Source: Burkholderiales bacterium
Lineage (GTDB): Bacteria; Pseudomonadota; Gammaproteobacteria; Burkholderiales; Burkholderiaceae_C
Reading direction: 5' to 3'
Assembly: GCA_947446855.1 (NCBI GenBank)
Contig: CANFIH010000003.1
Span: 1-64,000 of the forward strand
Length of the DNA stretch: 64,000 nucleotides
The notes below the pieces were generated by a model. The model was not told the DNA's origin. It searched no databases and saw only the letters and a list, made by a program, of their open reading frames with translations. Below are positions 55,470 through 64,000 of the stretch, in pieces; positions within the stretch are counted from its first letter, which is position 1, and each line of letters starts with the position of its first letter. Both the position numbers and the translations under genes were made by a program.

Positions 55470-56246
55470 ATGCCCGCTACCCCTGTTGTTGAAAAAACCA
55501 AGATCGCCGTCAAAGACCTGAACTTCTATTACGGCAAGTTCCATGCCTTGAAGGGCATCAACCTGGAAATCCCCGAGAACAAGGTCACCGCCTTTATCGG
55601 CCCGTCCGGCTGCGGCAAGTCCACGCTGTTGCGCGTGTTCAACCGCATGTTCGAGTTGTATCCCGAGCAGCGCGCCGAAGGCCAGATCCTGCTGGATGGC
55701 GAGAATCTGCTCACCAGCAAGGAAGACGTCGCACTCCTGCGCGCCAAGGTCGGTATGGTGTTCCAGAAGCCCACACCGTTCCCGATGTCGATCTACGACA
55801 ACATCGCCTTTGGCGTGAAACTGTTCGAGAAGCTCAACACCACCGACATGGAAGAGCGCGTGGAGTGGGCCTTGCGCAAATCGGCCCTGTGGAGCGAGGT
55901 GAAGGACAAGCTGCACCAGAGCGGCAGCAGTCTCTCCGGCGGCCAGCAGCAGCGTCTGTGCATTGCACGCGGCATTGCCATCAAACCCGAAGTGCTGTTG
56001 CTCGACGAGCCCTGCTCGGCGCTCGACCCGATCTCCACGGCCAAGGTCGAAGAGCTGATTGTGGAATTGAAGGCCGACTACACGGTGGTCATCGTGACGC
56101 ACAACATGCAGCAGGCCGCGCGCTGCAGCGATTACACGGCCTATATGTACCTGGGCGATCTGGTGGAGTTCGGCTCGACCGAACAGATGTTCTTCAAGCC
56201 CACGCGCAAAGAGACCGAAGACTACATTACCGGCCGTTTCGGCTAA
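55470..56246 (+). CDS. pstB: Phosphate ABC transporter ATP-binding protein
   Basis: [77 protein letters not shown]. Confidence 0.97.
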   Translation: MPATPVVEKTKIAVKDLNFYYGKFHALKGINLEIPENKVTAFIGPSGCGKSTLLRVFNRMFELYPEQRAEGQILLDGENLLTSKEDVALLRAKVGMVFQKPTPFPMSIYDNIAFGVKLFEKLNTTDMEERVEWALRKSALWSEVKDKLHQSGSSLSGGQQQRLCIARGIAIKPEVLLLDEPCSALDPISTAKVEELIVELKADYTVVIVTHNMQQAARCSDYTAYMYLGDLVEFGSTEQMFFKPTRKETEDYITGRFG

Positions 56247-56265
56247 GCACGACAAGGAACACACC

Positions 56266-56967
56266 ATGGCTGATAAACATTTGTCCACCCAGTTCGACTC
56301 CGAACTCACCTCCGTCTCCAGCCAGGTCATGGAGATGGGCGGTCTGGTTGAGTCGCAGATCCGCCAGGCGATTTATTCGCTGGCCCAGTTCAATATGGAA
56401 GCGGCCGAGCAGGTCTCGGCCAATGAGTCACGCGTCAACAGCATGGAAGTCGAGATCGACCATGCGCTGTCCAGCATCATTGCGCGGCGCCAGCCTACCG
56501 CGCGCGACCTGCGCCTGCTGATGGCCATCTCCAAGACCACCGCCAATCTGGAGCGCGTGGGCGACGAGGCCGAGAAGATTGCGCGCATGGTGCGCTCCAT
56601 CATCCAAAGCGGCGCACCGCGCTCGCTGCCTTCGCTGGAACTGCGTGTGGCGGCAGACCTGGCATCGGGCCTCTTGAACAAGGCGCTGGACGCCTTTGCC
56701 CGGCTGGACGTAACGGCCGCCGTAGCCATCCTGAAAGAAGACGACCTGATCGACCAGGAGTTTGATGGCTTTGTGCGCAAGCTGGTGACCTACATGATGG
56801 AAGACCCGCGCACCATTTCGCCCAGCCTGGATCTGCTGTTCCTGGCCAAGGCGATTGAGCGCATCGGGGACCATGCCAAGAACATTGCCGAGTTCATCAT
56901 CTATGTGGTCAAGGGCGAAGACATTCGCCATACCAGCATGGAAAAAATTGAATCGGTCGTGCGCTAA
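56266..56967 (+). CDS. phoU: Phosphate signalling protein PhoU
   Basis: DSELTSVSSQVMEMGGLVESQIRQAI...; RVGDEAEKIARM; IERIGDHAKNIAEFIIYVVKGEDIRH. Confidence 0.96.
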   Translation: MADKHLSTQFDSELTSVSSQVMEMGGLVESQIRQAIYSLAQFNMEAAEQVSANESRVNSMEVEIDHALSSIIARRQPTARDLRLLMAISKTTANLERVGDEAEKIARMVRSIIQSGAPRSLPSLELRVAADLASGLLNKALDAFARLDVTAAVAILKEDDLIDQEFDGFVRKLVTYMMEDPRTISPSLDLLFLAKAIERIGDHAKNIAEFIIYVVKGEDIRHTSMEKIESVVR

Positions 56968-56991
56968 AGCGCCCGGCTCGCGAAAGACACG

Positions 56992-57717
56992 ATGAGACAC
57001 ATGCCCGCCGTTCTGGTGGTGGAAGACGAACCCGCCATCGCCGAACTGATCGCCGTGAACCTGCGGCACAACGGTTTTCGTACCACCTGGGCGATTGACA
57101 GTGCCAGTGCGCAGCGGGAAATCGACGACGCAGTGCCCGACCTGATTCTGTTGGACTGGATGCTGCCCGGCGAGAGCGGCCTGGTGTTGGCCAAACGCTG
57201 GCGTGCGAGCACGCGCACCAAAGAAGTCCCCATCATCATGCTGACCGCCAGAGGCGATGAGGCGGACCGTGTGGCCGGGCTGGACGCCGGTGCAGATGAC
57301 TACATCAGCAAACCCTTCTCCACCCGCGAGCTGCTGGCCCGCGTGCGCGCCGTGCTGCGGCGCAAGGCGCCCGAGCCGGTGGGCGAGACGCTGTGTATTG
57401 CCGGTCTGAGCCTGGACCCGGCGACCTACCGGGTGAACTTCAACGAGCAACTGCTCAAGCTCGGGCCGACCGAGTTCAAGTTGTTGCAGTATTTGATGGG
57501 CAGTGCCGAGCGGGTGCACAGCCGGGCCAGCCTGCTCGACAAGGTCTGGGGCGACCATGTGTATATCGAAGAGCGCACGGTGGATGTGCATGTGAAGCGC
57601 CTGCGCGAAGCCCTGGGTGCCGCTGGCACCATGGTGGAAACCGTGCGCGGTGCCGGCTACCGGCTGACGGCCAAGCCGCTGCAGCCGGTGGGTGTGTCTG
57701 AAAAGACCAACGTCTAG
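56992..57717 (+). CDS. phoB: Phosphate regulon response regulator PhoB
   Basis: AVLVVEDEPAIAELIAVNLRHNGF; PDLILLDWMLPGESGL; C-terminal OmpR-type winged helix GPTEFKLLQYLMGSAERVHSRASLLDKVWGDHVYIEERTVDVHVKRLREAL. Confidence 0.96.
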   Translation: MRHMPAVLVVEDEPAIAELIAVNLRHNGFRTTWAIDSASAQREIDDAVPDLILLDWMLPGESGLVLAKRWRASTRTKEVPIIMLTARGDEADRVAGLDAGADDYISKPFSTRELLARVRAVLRRKAPEPVGETLCIAGLSLDPATYRVNFNEQLLKLGPTEFKLLQYLMGSAERVHSRASLLDKVWGDHVYIEERTVDVHVKRLREALGAAGTMVETVRGAGYRLTAKPLQPVGVSEKTNV

Positions 57718-57754
57718 TCTCCCAACCGACCGTGTGAACGGTCTACATTAGTCC

Positions 57755-59125
57755 ATGTTCTGGCGCCTTGTTTCCTTTTTGCTGTGTCAGGCGTTTGCCG
57801 TGGTGGTGGTCTGGCTGCTCGACACCGGGTCGCAGCGTCTGACGCTAATGGCTTTTGCCGCCCTGGCGGGTGGCTACGTCTGGCTGCTGCTGGACAGTCT
57901 GCGCGCCTGGCGTTTGCTGCAATGGCTGCGCTCGGGTGACACCGCGCACATTCCCCTGGGCAGCGGCTTCTGGGGTGAACTGCTGGACCGGGTGCGCAAG
58001 CTGGTGCGCCACCGCGACCGTGCCCTGTCCGACAGCGAATTGCGCTTGCAGGAATTTCTGGCGGCTTTGCAGGCCTCGCCCAACGGCGTGCTGCTGCTGG
58101 ACGCCGAAGGCCGCATTGAGTGGTTCAACCAGACCGCGGGCCGGCATTTCGGGCTGGATGCCAGCCGGGACATGCTGCAGCACCTGGGCAACCTGGTGCG
58201 CGACCCTGCGTTTGCGGCCTACTATGCCGTGCGCGACTACAGCGAAGACGTGGTGATGCAGGGGCGTAGCAGTAGCAACAGCGTGCCGGTCAAGCTCAGC
58301 GTGCATATGCACCCTTACGGCGACGGGCGCAGCCTGCTGCTGTCGCGCGACATCACGGCGCTGGAGCAGGCCGAGGCCATGCGGCGCGACTTCGTGGCCA
58401 ATGTGTCGCACGAGATCCGCACGCCGCTGACCGTGCTGGCGGGCTTTGTGGAAACTTTGCAATCTCTGCCGCTGAACGAAGACGAGCGCCACCGCTACCT
58501 GGAGCTGATGTCCCAGCAGGCCCAGCGCATGCAGACCCTGGTGAGCGACTTGCTGACCTTGTCGCGCCTGGAGGGCAGCCCGCCGCCACCGTCGCAGGAT
58601 TGGGTTCCGGTGCAGTCCCTGATGGCGCAATGCAAGCGGGACGCGCATGACTTGTCCAGCGTGCTGTGGGGCGTCGAGCGTGAGCTGATTTTTGAGATGG
58701 ATGCCGGCCTGGAAATCGCCGGTGCCGTAACCGAGTTGCACAGCGCCATGTTCAACCTGATTGGAAACGCGATCCGTTATTCGCCGGCAGACAAGCCCAT
58801 TGAGGTACGCTGCAGCGCTTTGCCCCAGGGCGGCGCAGTGTTCAGCGTGAAAGACCAGGGCGCAGGCATAGCCCCGGAACATATCCCGCGCCTGACCGAG
58901 CGCTTTTACCGGGTGGACCGCAGCCGCTCGCGCGAGACCGGTGGCACCGGCTTGGGCCTGGCCATTGTCAAGCATGTGGCTCAGCGCCACGGCGCGGAGC
59001 TCAGCATCGAAAGTGCGCCGGGCAAGGGCTCCTGCTTTGCCATCCGTTTTGCACCCCAGCGCGTGCAGCGCCCCCACGCTGGCAGCGGGTCGCCACTGCA
59101 AATTCGGGGTGGCGTACGAGCCTAG
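57755..59125 (+). CDS. phoR: Phosphate regulon sensor histidine kinase PhoR
   Basis: RRDFVANVSHEIRTPLTVLAGFVETLQ; FSVKDQGAGIAPEHIPRLTERFYRVDRSRSRETGGTGLGLAIVKHVAQRH. Confidence 0.95.
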   Translation: MFWRLVSFLLCQAFAVVVVWLLDTGSQRLTLMAFAALAGGYVWLLLDSLRAWRLLQWLRSGDTAHIPLGSGFWGELLDRVRKLVRHRDRALSDSELRLQEFLAALQASPNGVLLLDAEGRIEWFNQTAGRHFGLDASRDMLQHLGNLVRDPAFAAYYAVRDYSEDVVMQGRSSSNSVPVKLSVHMHPYGDGRSLLLSRDITALEQAEAMRRDFVANVSHEIRTPLTVLAGFVETLQSLPLNEDERHRYLELMSQQAQRMQTLVSDLLTLSRLEGSPPPPSQDWVPVQSLMAQCKRDAHDLSSVLWGVERELIFEMDAGLEIAGAVTELHSAMFNLIGNAIRYSPADKPIEVRCSALPQGGAVFSVKDQGAGIAPEHIPRLTERFYRVDRSRSRETGGTGLGLAIVKHVAQRHGAELSIESAPGKGSCFAIRFAPQRVQRPHAGSGSPLQIRGGVRA

Positions 59126-59278
59126 TCTGCAGGCCCTGGAGTGGTCCCCGGATCCGCACGCAGCGGCTGTGGATGGGTCTGACACAATACGGTGGTACGG
59201 GTAAACGGATCGCGGGGTATTGAGATGCAGCGATCCCGACCCATGTTCCAATCCACAAAAAACATTCTCTCCAGGGCG

Positions 59279-59479
59279 ATGACGAAAATCAACAAATGCC
59301 ACCGATGTGGCGCAACGAGTTACAAACCGGTGATCAAGCGCGATGAGAACGGCACCATGATGCCCTCCGGCGAACATCAGTGCGTGGGCTGCAAGTTGAT
59401 CTTCACGGACATCGATGCCTGGCGGATCGGGCCTGTGGAGTTGGAGCTAACCCAAACCCAAGAGCAAGACGGGCGATAG
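59279..59479 (+). CDS. Small zinc-ribbon-like protein
   Basis: MTKINKCHRCGATSYKPVIKRDENGTMMPSGEHQCVGCKLIFTDIDAWRIG: CxxC...CxxC. Confidence 0.6.
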   Translation: MTKINKCHRCGATSYKPVIKRDENGTMMPSGEHQCVGCKLIFTDIDAWRIGPVELELTQTQEQDGR

Positions 59480-59572
59480 GGTGCTGCGGGCTTTGCCCGT
59501 GCCGCCTGGTTTGTGAGGGGGGTGCAAGGCGCGGCAACGTACAATTGCACGCAAGTGGGGGTAAAAAGCAGC

Positions 59573-59609
59573 AAAAGGGCACACGCGGTTGAGCCCTTTT
59601 TGTTTTTTC
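59573..59609 (+). terminator. Rho-independent terminator-like hairpin
   Basis: AAAAGGGC-ACACGCGGTTGA-GCCCTTTTTGTTTTTT: perfect 8-bp arms plus T-rich tail. Confidence 0.75.
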
Positions 59610-59720
59610 TCCCGTAGCCTATTCACAGCCCTGCGATTTTTTTGACGCTTCCAAGATGCCCTTGGTTCACTGCCGCGCATGCGGTCGCCGAACCAAGCCT
59701 GCGGATGAACATTCCTCGAT

Positions 59721-60485
59721 ATGACGCGAGCTCCGACGCGTACCCACTTCCATAGTTCCAGACTTGCTCGCGTACTCACCGATCTGGCTGTCGTCGACGC
59801 GGCTGAGGCGGCGACTGCGTTTGCCGAAAGGCTGGGCCTGTGGGTGAATTACACGGATGCCATCGCCCTGTATGCGGTGCACAACACCAGCGCGCCGGAC
59901 ACCCGCTCCGGGGCACAAGCGGCGGCGTCCCGCTCCATGGAGGATGCGTTTGCGCGTACACGGACCAGCCTGGAGCGCGCCATCCTGCGCAGCGGCACGC
60001 CCTTGCGGGGGCAAATCGGCATTGAGCTACCGATGCCGCAGGCAGACATGCCAAGCGAACTCAACAGCCTGTATGAACCCTACCGCCGCTACTACCTGGC
60101 ACACCAGCGCGAGATGGAATTGCAGCTAGGCTCCTTGCGCGCCAGCGTGCGTGGCGAGTTGGTAGATGCCTCCCCGGCGCTGCAGCAATTGGGCGCGCTG
60201 GACGAAGTACTTGAAGGTATCCTCAGTGAACGCGAAGCCAAACTGTTGGCGACCCTGCCCCTGTTGCTGAAAAAGCGTTTTGCCCATTGGTACCAGTGGC
60301 ATCAACACGCCCTGGCCGAGACGCAGCAAACCGACAACCCCCTGCAGTGGATGCAGCCGCAGGCCTGGCTGGCACGCTTTTGCCAGGAAGTGCAAACCGT
60401 GCTGCTGGCCGAACTGGACCTGCGCCTGCAGCCTGCGCTCGGGCTGCTTGAAGCCCTGCACAAAGAGAAAGAAAAACAACGATGA
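59721..60485 (+). CDS. DUF3348 family protein
   Basis: First gene of the DUF3348-DUF802-OmpA-DUF2894 run; FHSSRLARVLTDLAVVDAAEAATAFAERLGLWVNYTDAIALYAVHN; MPSELNSLYEPYRRYYLAHQREMELQLGSLR. Confidence 0.8.
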   Translation: MTRAPTRTHFHSSRLARVLTDLAVVDAAEAATAFAERLGLWVNYTDAIALYAVHNTSAPDTRSGAQAAASRSMEDAFARTRTSLERAILRSGTPLRGQIGIELPMPQADMPSELNSLYEPYRRYYLAHQREMELQLGSLRASVRGELVDASPALQQLGALDEVLEGILSEREAKLLATLPLLLKKRFAHWYQWHQHALAETQQTDNPLQWMQPQAWLARFCQEVQTVLLAELDLRLQPALGLLEALHKEKEKQR

Positions 60486-62650
60486 ACCGACATTTTTTTA
60501 CCGCAAGTTTTGCCCTGGGCGCCCTGGCGCTGGCCTGGGTGGCCGCCGGTTTTTTCGGCACCAATGCCCTGGCTTTGGTGATGACGCTGCTGATTGCGGC
60601 AGTTTATGGTTTTGGCACGGTTGAACTGCGTGCCTTTCGCCAGGCCAGCGCCGCATTGGCCGCCGCGCTGGAGGCGATTCCCGATGGCCTGAGCGATCTG
60701 GGCGCTTGGCTCAATGGCGTGCCCGCATCGCTGCGCAACCCGGTGCGCATGCGTATCGAAGGCGAGCGCGTCGGCCTGCCAGGCCCGTCCCTCACACCGT
60801 ACCTGGTGGGCCTGCTCGTGATGCTGGGCATGCTGGGCACCTTTCTGGGCATGGTGGTCACGCTCAAGGGCGCCGTTTTCGCCCTGGAAGGCACCTCCGA
60901 TCTCGCCGCCATCCGGACTGCATTTGCCACGCCCATCAAGGGCTTGGGCCTGGCCTTCGGCACCTCGGTCGCCGGCGTGGCTTCCTCCGCCATGCTGGGC
61001 CTGATGTCGGCCCTGAGCCGGCGCGAAAGAATGCAGGCGGCCCAGCTGTTGGACAGCCAGATCGCCGGCCCCTTGCGCGGTTTTTCGCTCACCCACCAGC
61101 GCCAGGAAACCTTCAAAGCCCTGCAGCAGCAGTCCCAGGCCCTGCCGCTGGTGGCCGAAAAGCTGCAGGCCATGATGCTGCAAATGGAACGCATGAACCT
61201 GCAGATGCAAGAACGCCAGCTCAGCAACCAGGAGAGCTTTCACAGCCATACCCAAAGCGTGTACACCGACCTGGCGCGCGCGGTGGACCAGTCGCTGCGC
61301 GATAGCCTGTCGCAAAGTGCACATATCGCCGGCGAAAGCATCAAGCCGCTGGTGCAAGCCGCCATGACCGGCATCGCTGCAGACGCGCGGCAGATGCATG
61401 AACGCATGGTCGCGGCCACGCAGGCACAGCTCGAAGGCCTGTCCACGCGTCTGGATGCCAGTGCCTCGGCGGTGGCAGAGCAATGGAGGGCCGCACTCAG
61501 CAGCCACGCACTGGCCGGCGCCACAATGGTCACCGGCATGGGCCAATCGCTGGAGTCCTTCAACGCCAGTTTCGAACAACGCGCCCACGCGCTGCTGCTG
61601 GCGGTGAAGGACAGCTACGCCACCCTGCAGGCCAATCAGGCGAGTGGTGACAACCAGCGCCTGCAGGCCTGGCGCAGCACACTGGAACACATGGCCGCAG
61701 GCCTGCAGAGCGAATGGCAGCACAGCAGCGCACAGACTCTGGCGCAGCAGCAGCACATCTGCAGCACCCTGACCCTGACCGCACAGCAGGTTTCCGACAG
61801 TGCACAGACCAGCGCCAACAGCACCTTGGGCGAGATCACCAGGCTCATGGCCAGCGCCGAAGAACTGGTGCGCGCCCGCATCGCCACCGAAGCCGAGTGG
61901 ACCGCACAGCATGGCGAGCGCATGGCGCAACTCAGTGCCATGCTGCGCACCGAACTCGGTGCCCTGCGCGCAGATGAGGCCCTGCGCGGCCAAGCGGCCG
62001 TGGACCGACTGGGTGAACTGCAAACCGCGCTCACCAGCCATTTGACAACGCTGGGCACCGCGCTCGAAGACCCGATCAGCCGCCTGATACAAACCGCCTC
62101 CGAAGCCCCGCGTGCTGCCGCCGAAGTGATCGGCCAATTGCGCCATCAGGTCTCCAACAGTGTGGCGCGCGACAACGAGTTGCTGGAAGAACGCAGCCGC
62201 ATCCTGGAAACACTCAACTCGCTGCTGGCCGGCATCAACCATGCGTCCGAAGAACAGCGCGCGGTGATCGATGCGCTGGTGTCGTCCTCCGCCTTGGCGC
62301 TGCAACAGGCCGGTGGTCAGTTTGCCGACAAGGTGGACGCCGAGGCCACCAAGCTCGCCGATATTGCAGCCCATGTCACCAGCAGCTCCGTGGAAGTGGC
62401 GGCCCTGGGCGATACCTTCGGCTTTGCCGTGCGCTCCTTCAATGAAGCCAACGAAAAGCTGATTGCCAACCTGCAGCGCATCGAAGGCGCGATGGACAAG
62501 TCCATGGCCCGCAGTGACGACCAACTGGCCTACTACGTGGCCCAGGCGCGCGAGGTGATTGACCTCAGCATCATGTCGCAAAAGGAAATCGTGGAAGAGC
62601 TGCGCCAGCTTTCCAGCAAACAGGCCGTGCCGGCCGAACAGGCTGCGTGA
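60482..62650 (+). CDS. DUF802 protein: MotA/ExbB-like membrane core with ~500-aa helical cytoplasmic tail
   Basis: LVMLGMLGTFLGMVVTLKGAVFALEGTSDLAAIRTAFATPIKGLGLAFGTSVAGVASSAMLGLMSALSR; Gln/Ala/Glu-rich helical tail. Confidence 0.85.
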   Translation: MNRHFFTASFALGALALAWVAAGFFGTNALALVMTLLIAAVYGFGTVELRAFRQASAALAAALEAIPDGLSDLGAWLNGVPASLRNPVRMRIEGERVGLPGPSLTPYLVGLLVMLGMLGTFLGMVVTLKGAVFALEGTSDLAAIRTAFATPIKGLGLAFGTSVAGVASSAMLGLMSALSRRERMQAAQLLDSQIAGPLRGFSLTHQRQETFKALQQQSQALPLVAEKLQAMMLQMERMNLQMQERQLSNQESFHSHTQSVYTDLARAVDQSLRDSLSQSAHIAGESIKPLVQAAMTGIAADARQMHERMVAATQAQLEGLSTRLDASASAVAEQWRAALSSHALAGATMVTGMGQSLESFNASFEQRAHALLLAVKDSYATLQANQASGDNQRLQAWRSTLEHMAAGLQSEWQHSSAQTLAQQQHICSTLTLTAQQVSDSAQTSANSTLGEITRLMASAEELVRARIATEAEWTAQHGERMAQLSAMLRTELGALRADEALRGQAAVDRLGELQTALTSHLTTLGTALEDPISRLIQTASEAPRAAAEVIGQLRHQVSNSVARDNELLEERSRILETLNSLLAGINHASEEQRAVIDALVSSSALALQQAGGQFADKVDAEATKLADIAAHVTSSSVEVAALGDTFGFAVRSFNEANEKLIANLQRIEGAMDKSMARSDDQLAYYVAQAREVIDLSIMSQKEIVEELRQLSSKQAVPAEQAA

Positions 62651-63291
62651 TGGAAGACGCAGACTCCGGCCTGGAGCAGACCGCGCCGGTCTGGGCCGTG
62701 TTTGGCGATTTGATGTCGGGCCTGTTGGGCGCCTTTGTGCTGCTGCTGGTGGGTGTGCTGGTGGTGCAGTTGCAGCTGACCACCAACCTGGAAGACGAGG
62801 TGAAAAAGCGCCAGGTCGAAGAGCAGCGCCGCATCAGCCTGGAAAAGGCCTTGGCGATTCCCTTGGCCAGCGGGCGCATCACCCTGAACAACGGGCGCAT
62901 CGGCATCAGCGGGCGCTTGCTGTTCTCGCTCAATTCCGACCAGTTGCAGCCCGAAGGCCGCAAGCTGCTCACCAGCCTGGTCACGCCACTGCGCGCCTAC
63001 CTGGGTGCGCGGGACGAGTTGCTGATGATCAGCGGCTTTACCGATGACCACTCCATCCGCGCCAGCAACAGCCAGTTTGCTGACAACTGGGAGCTGTCGG
63101 CCCAACGTGCCCTGACGGTCACGCGCGCCCTGATTGAGGAGGGCATGCCCTCCAGCCTGGTGTTTGCTGCAGCCTTTGGTTCCGAGCAGCCCATCACGCC
63201 CAATGTGGATGAACAGGCGCGTGCGCAAAACCGGCGCGTGGAAATGGCCCCCGTGCCCAAGGCCAGCAATGCCAAGCCCGCCCCGCCATGA
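62650..63291 (+). CDS. MotB-like OmpA-domain protein
   Basis: N-terminal TM with Asp: VWAVFGDLMSGLLGAFVLLLVGVLVVQLQL; C-terminal OmpA-like domain LLMISGFTDDHS...NWELSAQRALTVTRALIEEGMP...NVDEQARAQNRRVEM. Confidence 0.87.
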   Translation: MEDADSGLEQTAPVWAVFGDLMSGLLGAFVLLLVGVLVVQLQLTTNLEDEVKKRQVEEQRRISLEKALAIPLASGRITLNNGRIGISGRLLFSLNSDQLQPEGRKLLTSLVTPLRAYLGARDELLMISGFTDDHSIRASNSQFADNWELSAQRALTVTRALIEEGMPSSLVFAAAFGSEQPITPNVDEQARAQNRRVEMAPVPKASNAKPAPP

Positions 63292-63962
63292 GCCCGTTGC
63301 AGTGCCCTGCGCCTGAGGCTGCGTTGCGGGCTGAGCCGCTGGATTGCGCTGCAGCGCTGGCCTGGTTGCGCCAGTCCGGCGCAGAGCGGTTCGATCCGGT
63401 GCAACTCCATTACCTCGAAGCGCTGAGCCTGCGTGCCCGGGCACAGCCGGGCAGTGTCCAGCGCATTTTGGATGGCAAGTTGGCGCAGGCGCTGGCCGAC
63501 TTTGCAGCGCGCATGGCGCAGACGCACAGCGGCGCCAGCGCCCAGACCGTGCCACAAGCGGCGCCGCGTGAAACCCTGGGCGAGTTGGTGCGCTCGCTCG
63601 CGCAGCACGCAGCGCAAGAAGGCGATGCCAGCCCGGCGGATGCCGTAGGCGCGCGCACCGAACTCAAGTCGGTGCGCCACTTCAGAAACACGTGGTCCAA
63701 ACTCAGCGCCCACAAACAACTCAGCAAGGCGCTGGACCTGGCCCCCAAAAATGCCGGACCCATCAATTCGCACATGCTGGTGCTGCGCTCGCTGGCCCTG
63801 ATGCGCGACATCGCGCCCGACTACCTCAATCGCTTCATCTCCTATGCAGACACTTTGCTCTGCCTGGAGCACAGCGACAAGGCAAAAACTGCCCCTGCCA
63901 AGCCTGGCGCAGAGGGCGATGCCGGCAAGCCAGCCAAGCCGCGACGACCCCGCGCACGCTGA
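63288..63962 (+). CDS. DUF2894 family protein
   Basis: Last gene of the run; VRHFRNTWSKLSAHKQLSKALDLAPKNAGPINSHMLVLRSLALMRDIAPDYLNRFISYADTLLCLEHS. Confidence 0.8.
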   Translation: MSPLQCPAPEAALRAEPLDCAAALAWLRQSGAERFDPVQLHYLEALSLRARAQPGSVQRILDGKLAQALADFAARMAQTHSGASAQTVPQAAPRETLGELVRSLAQHAAQEGDASPADAVGARTELKSVRHFRNTWSKLSAHKQLSKALDLAPKNAGPINSHMLVLRSLALMRDIAPDYLNRFISYADTLLCLEHSDKAKTAPAKPGAEGDAGKPAKPRRPRAR

Positions 63963-64000
63963 GGTCCTGTGCTGCCCGGGCCCAGGGCCTGTACGGGTAT

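Noticed and set aside
60302-62581. 759-aa minus-strand ORF
   Set aside because: Antisense shadow of the DUF802 gene.
1-64000. CRISPR arrays, tRNA/rRNA genes, transposases, integrases, prophage genes
   Set aside because: Looked for and not recognised by eye; a tRNAscan, Infernal or ISfinder run would be needed for formal exclusion.

Overview
64 kb GC-rich chromosomal window, Comamonadaceae/Burkholderiales-like by protein content (inferred, not searched). No rRNA, tRNA, CRISPR array, transposase or phage genes were recognised. The dominant theme is phosphorus. It holds acid and alkaline phosphatases (PAP2, PhoD, PhoA-type), Ppk2, Ppx, a phosphonate uptake and degradation cluster (phnCDE, Fe-ADH, FAD oxidoreductase, phnX, HD protein, phnW, phnA), pstSCAB-phoU-phoBR, and probable phosphate-saving lipid-remodelling genes (OlsB-like, PlcP-like, OlsA/PlsC-like, a glycosyltransferase, ugd). 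Several of these have Pho-box-like sites upstream. Other modules: ExbB-ExbD-ExbD-TonB, a TRAP transporter with a TatT-like component, a double-photolyase/DUF2256/ChrR-cupin cluster, mutL, a HigBA-type TA pair, arsC-acr3, and a terminal DUF3348-DUF802-OmpA-DUF2894 operon resembling a long-tailed MotAB/ZorAB-like motor. Main non-gene observations: a nested palindromic repeat present twice, once intergenic and once in frame inside mutL; a 14-bp-arm hairpin between pstS and pstC; a shared dyad upstream of two unrelated genes; an internally deleted second copy of an arsC-like gene; and two small genes missing from the ORF track.
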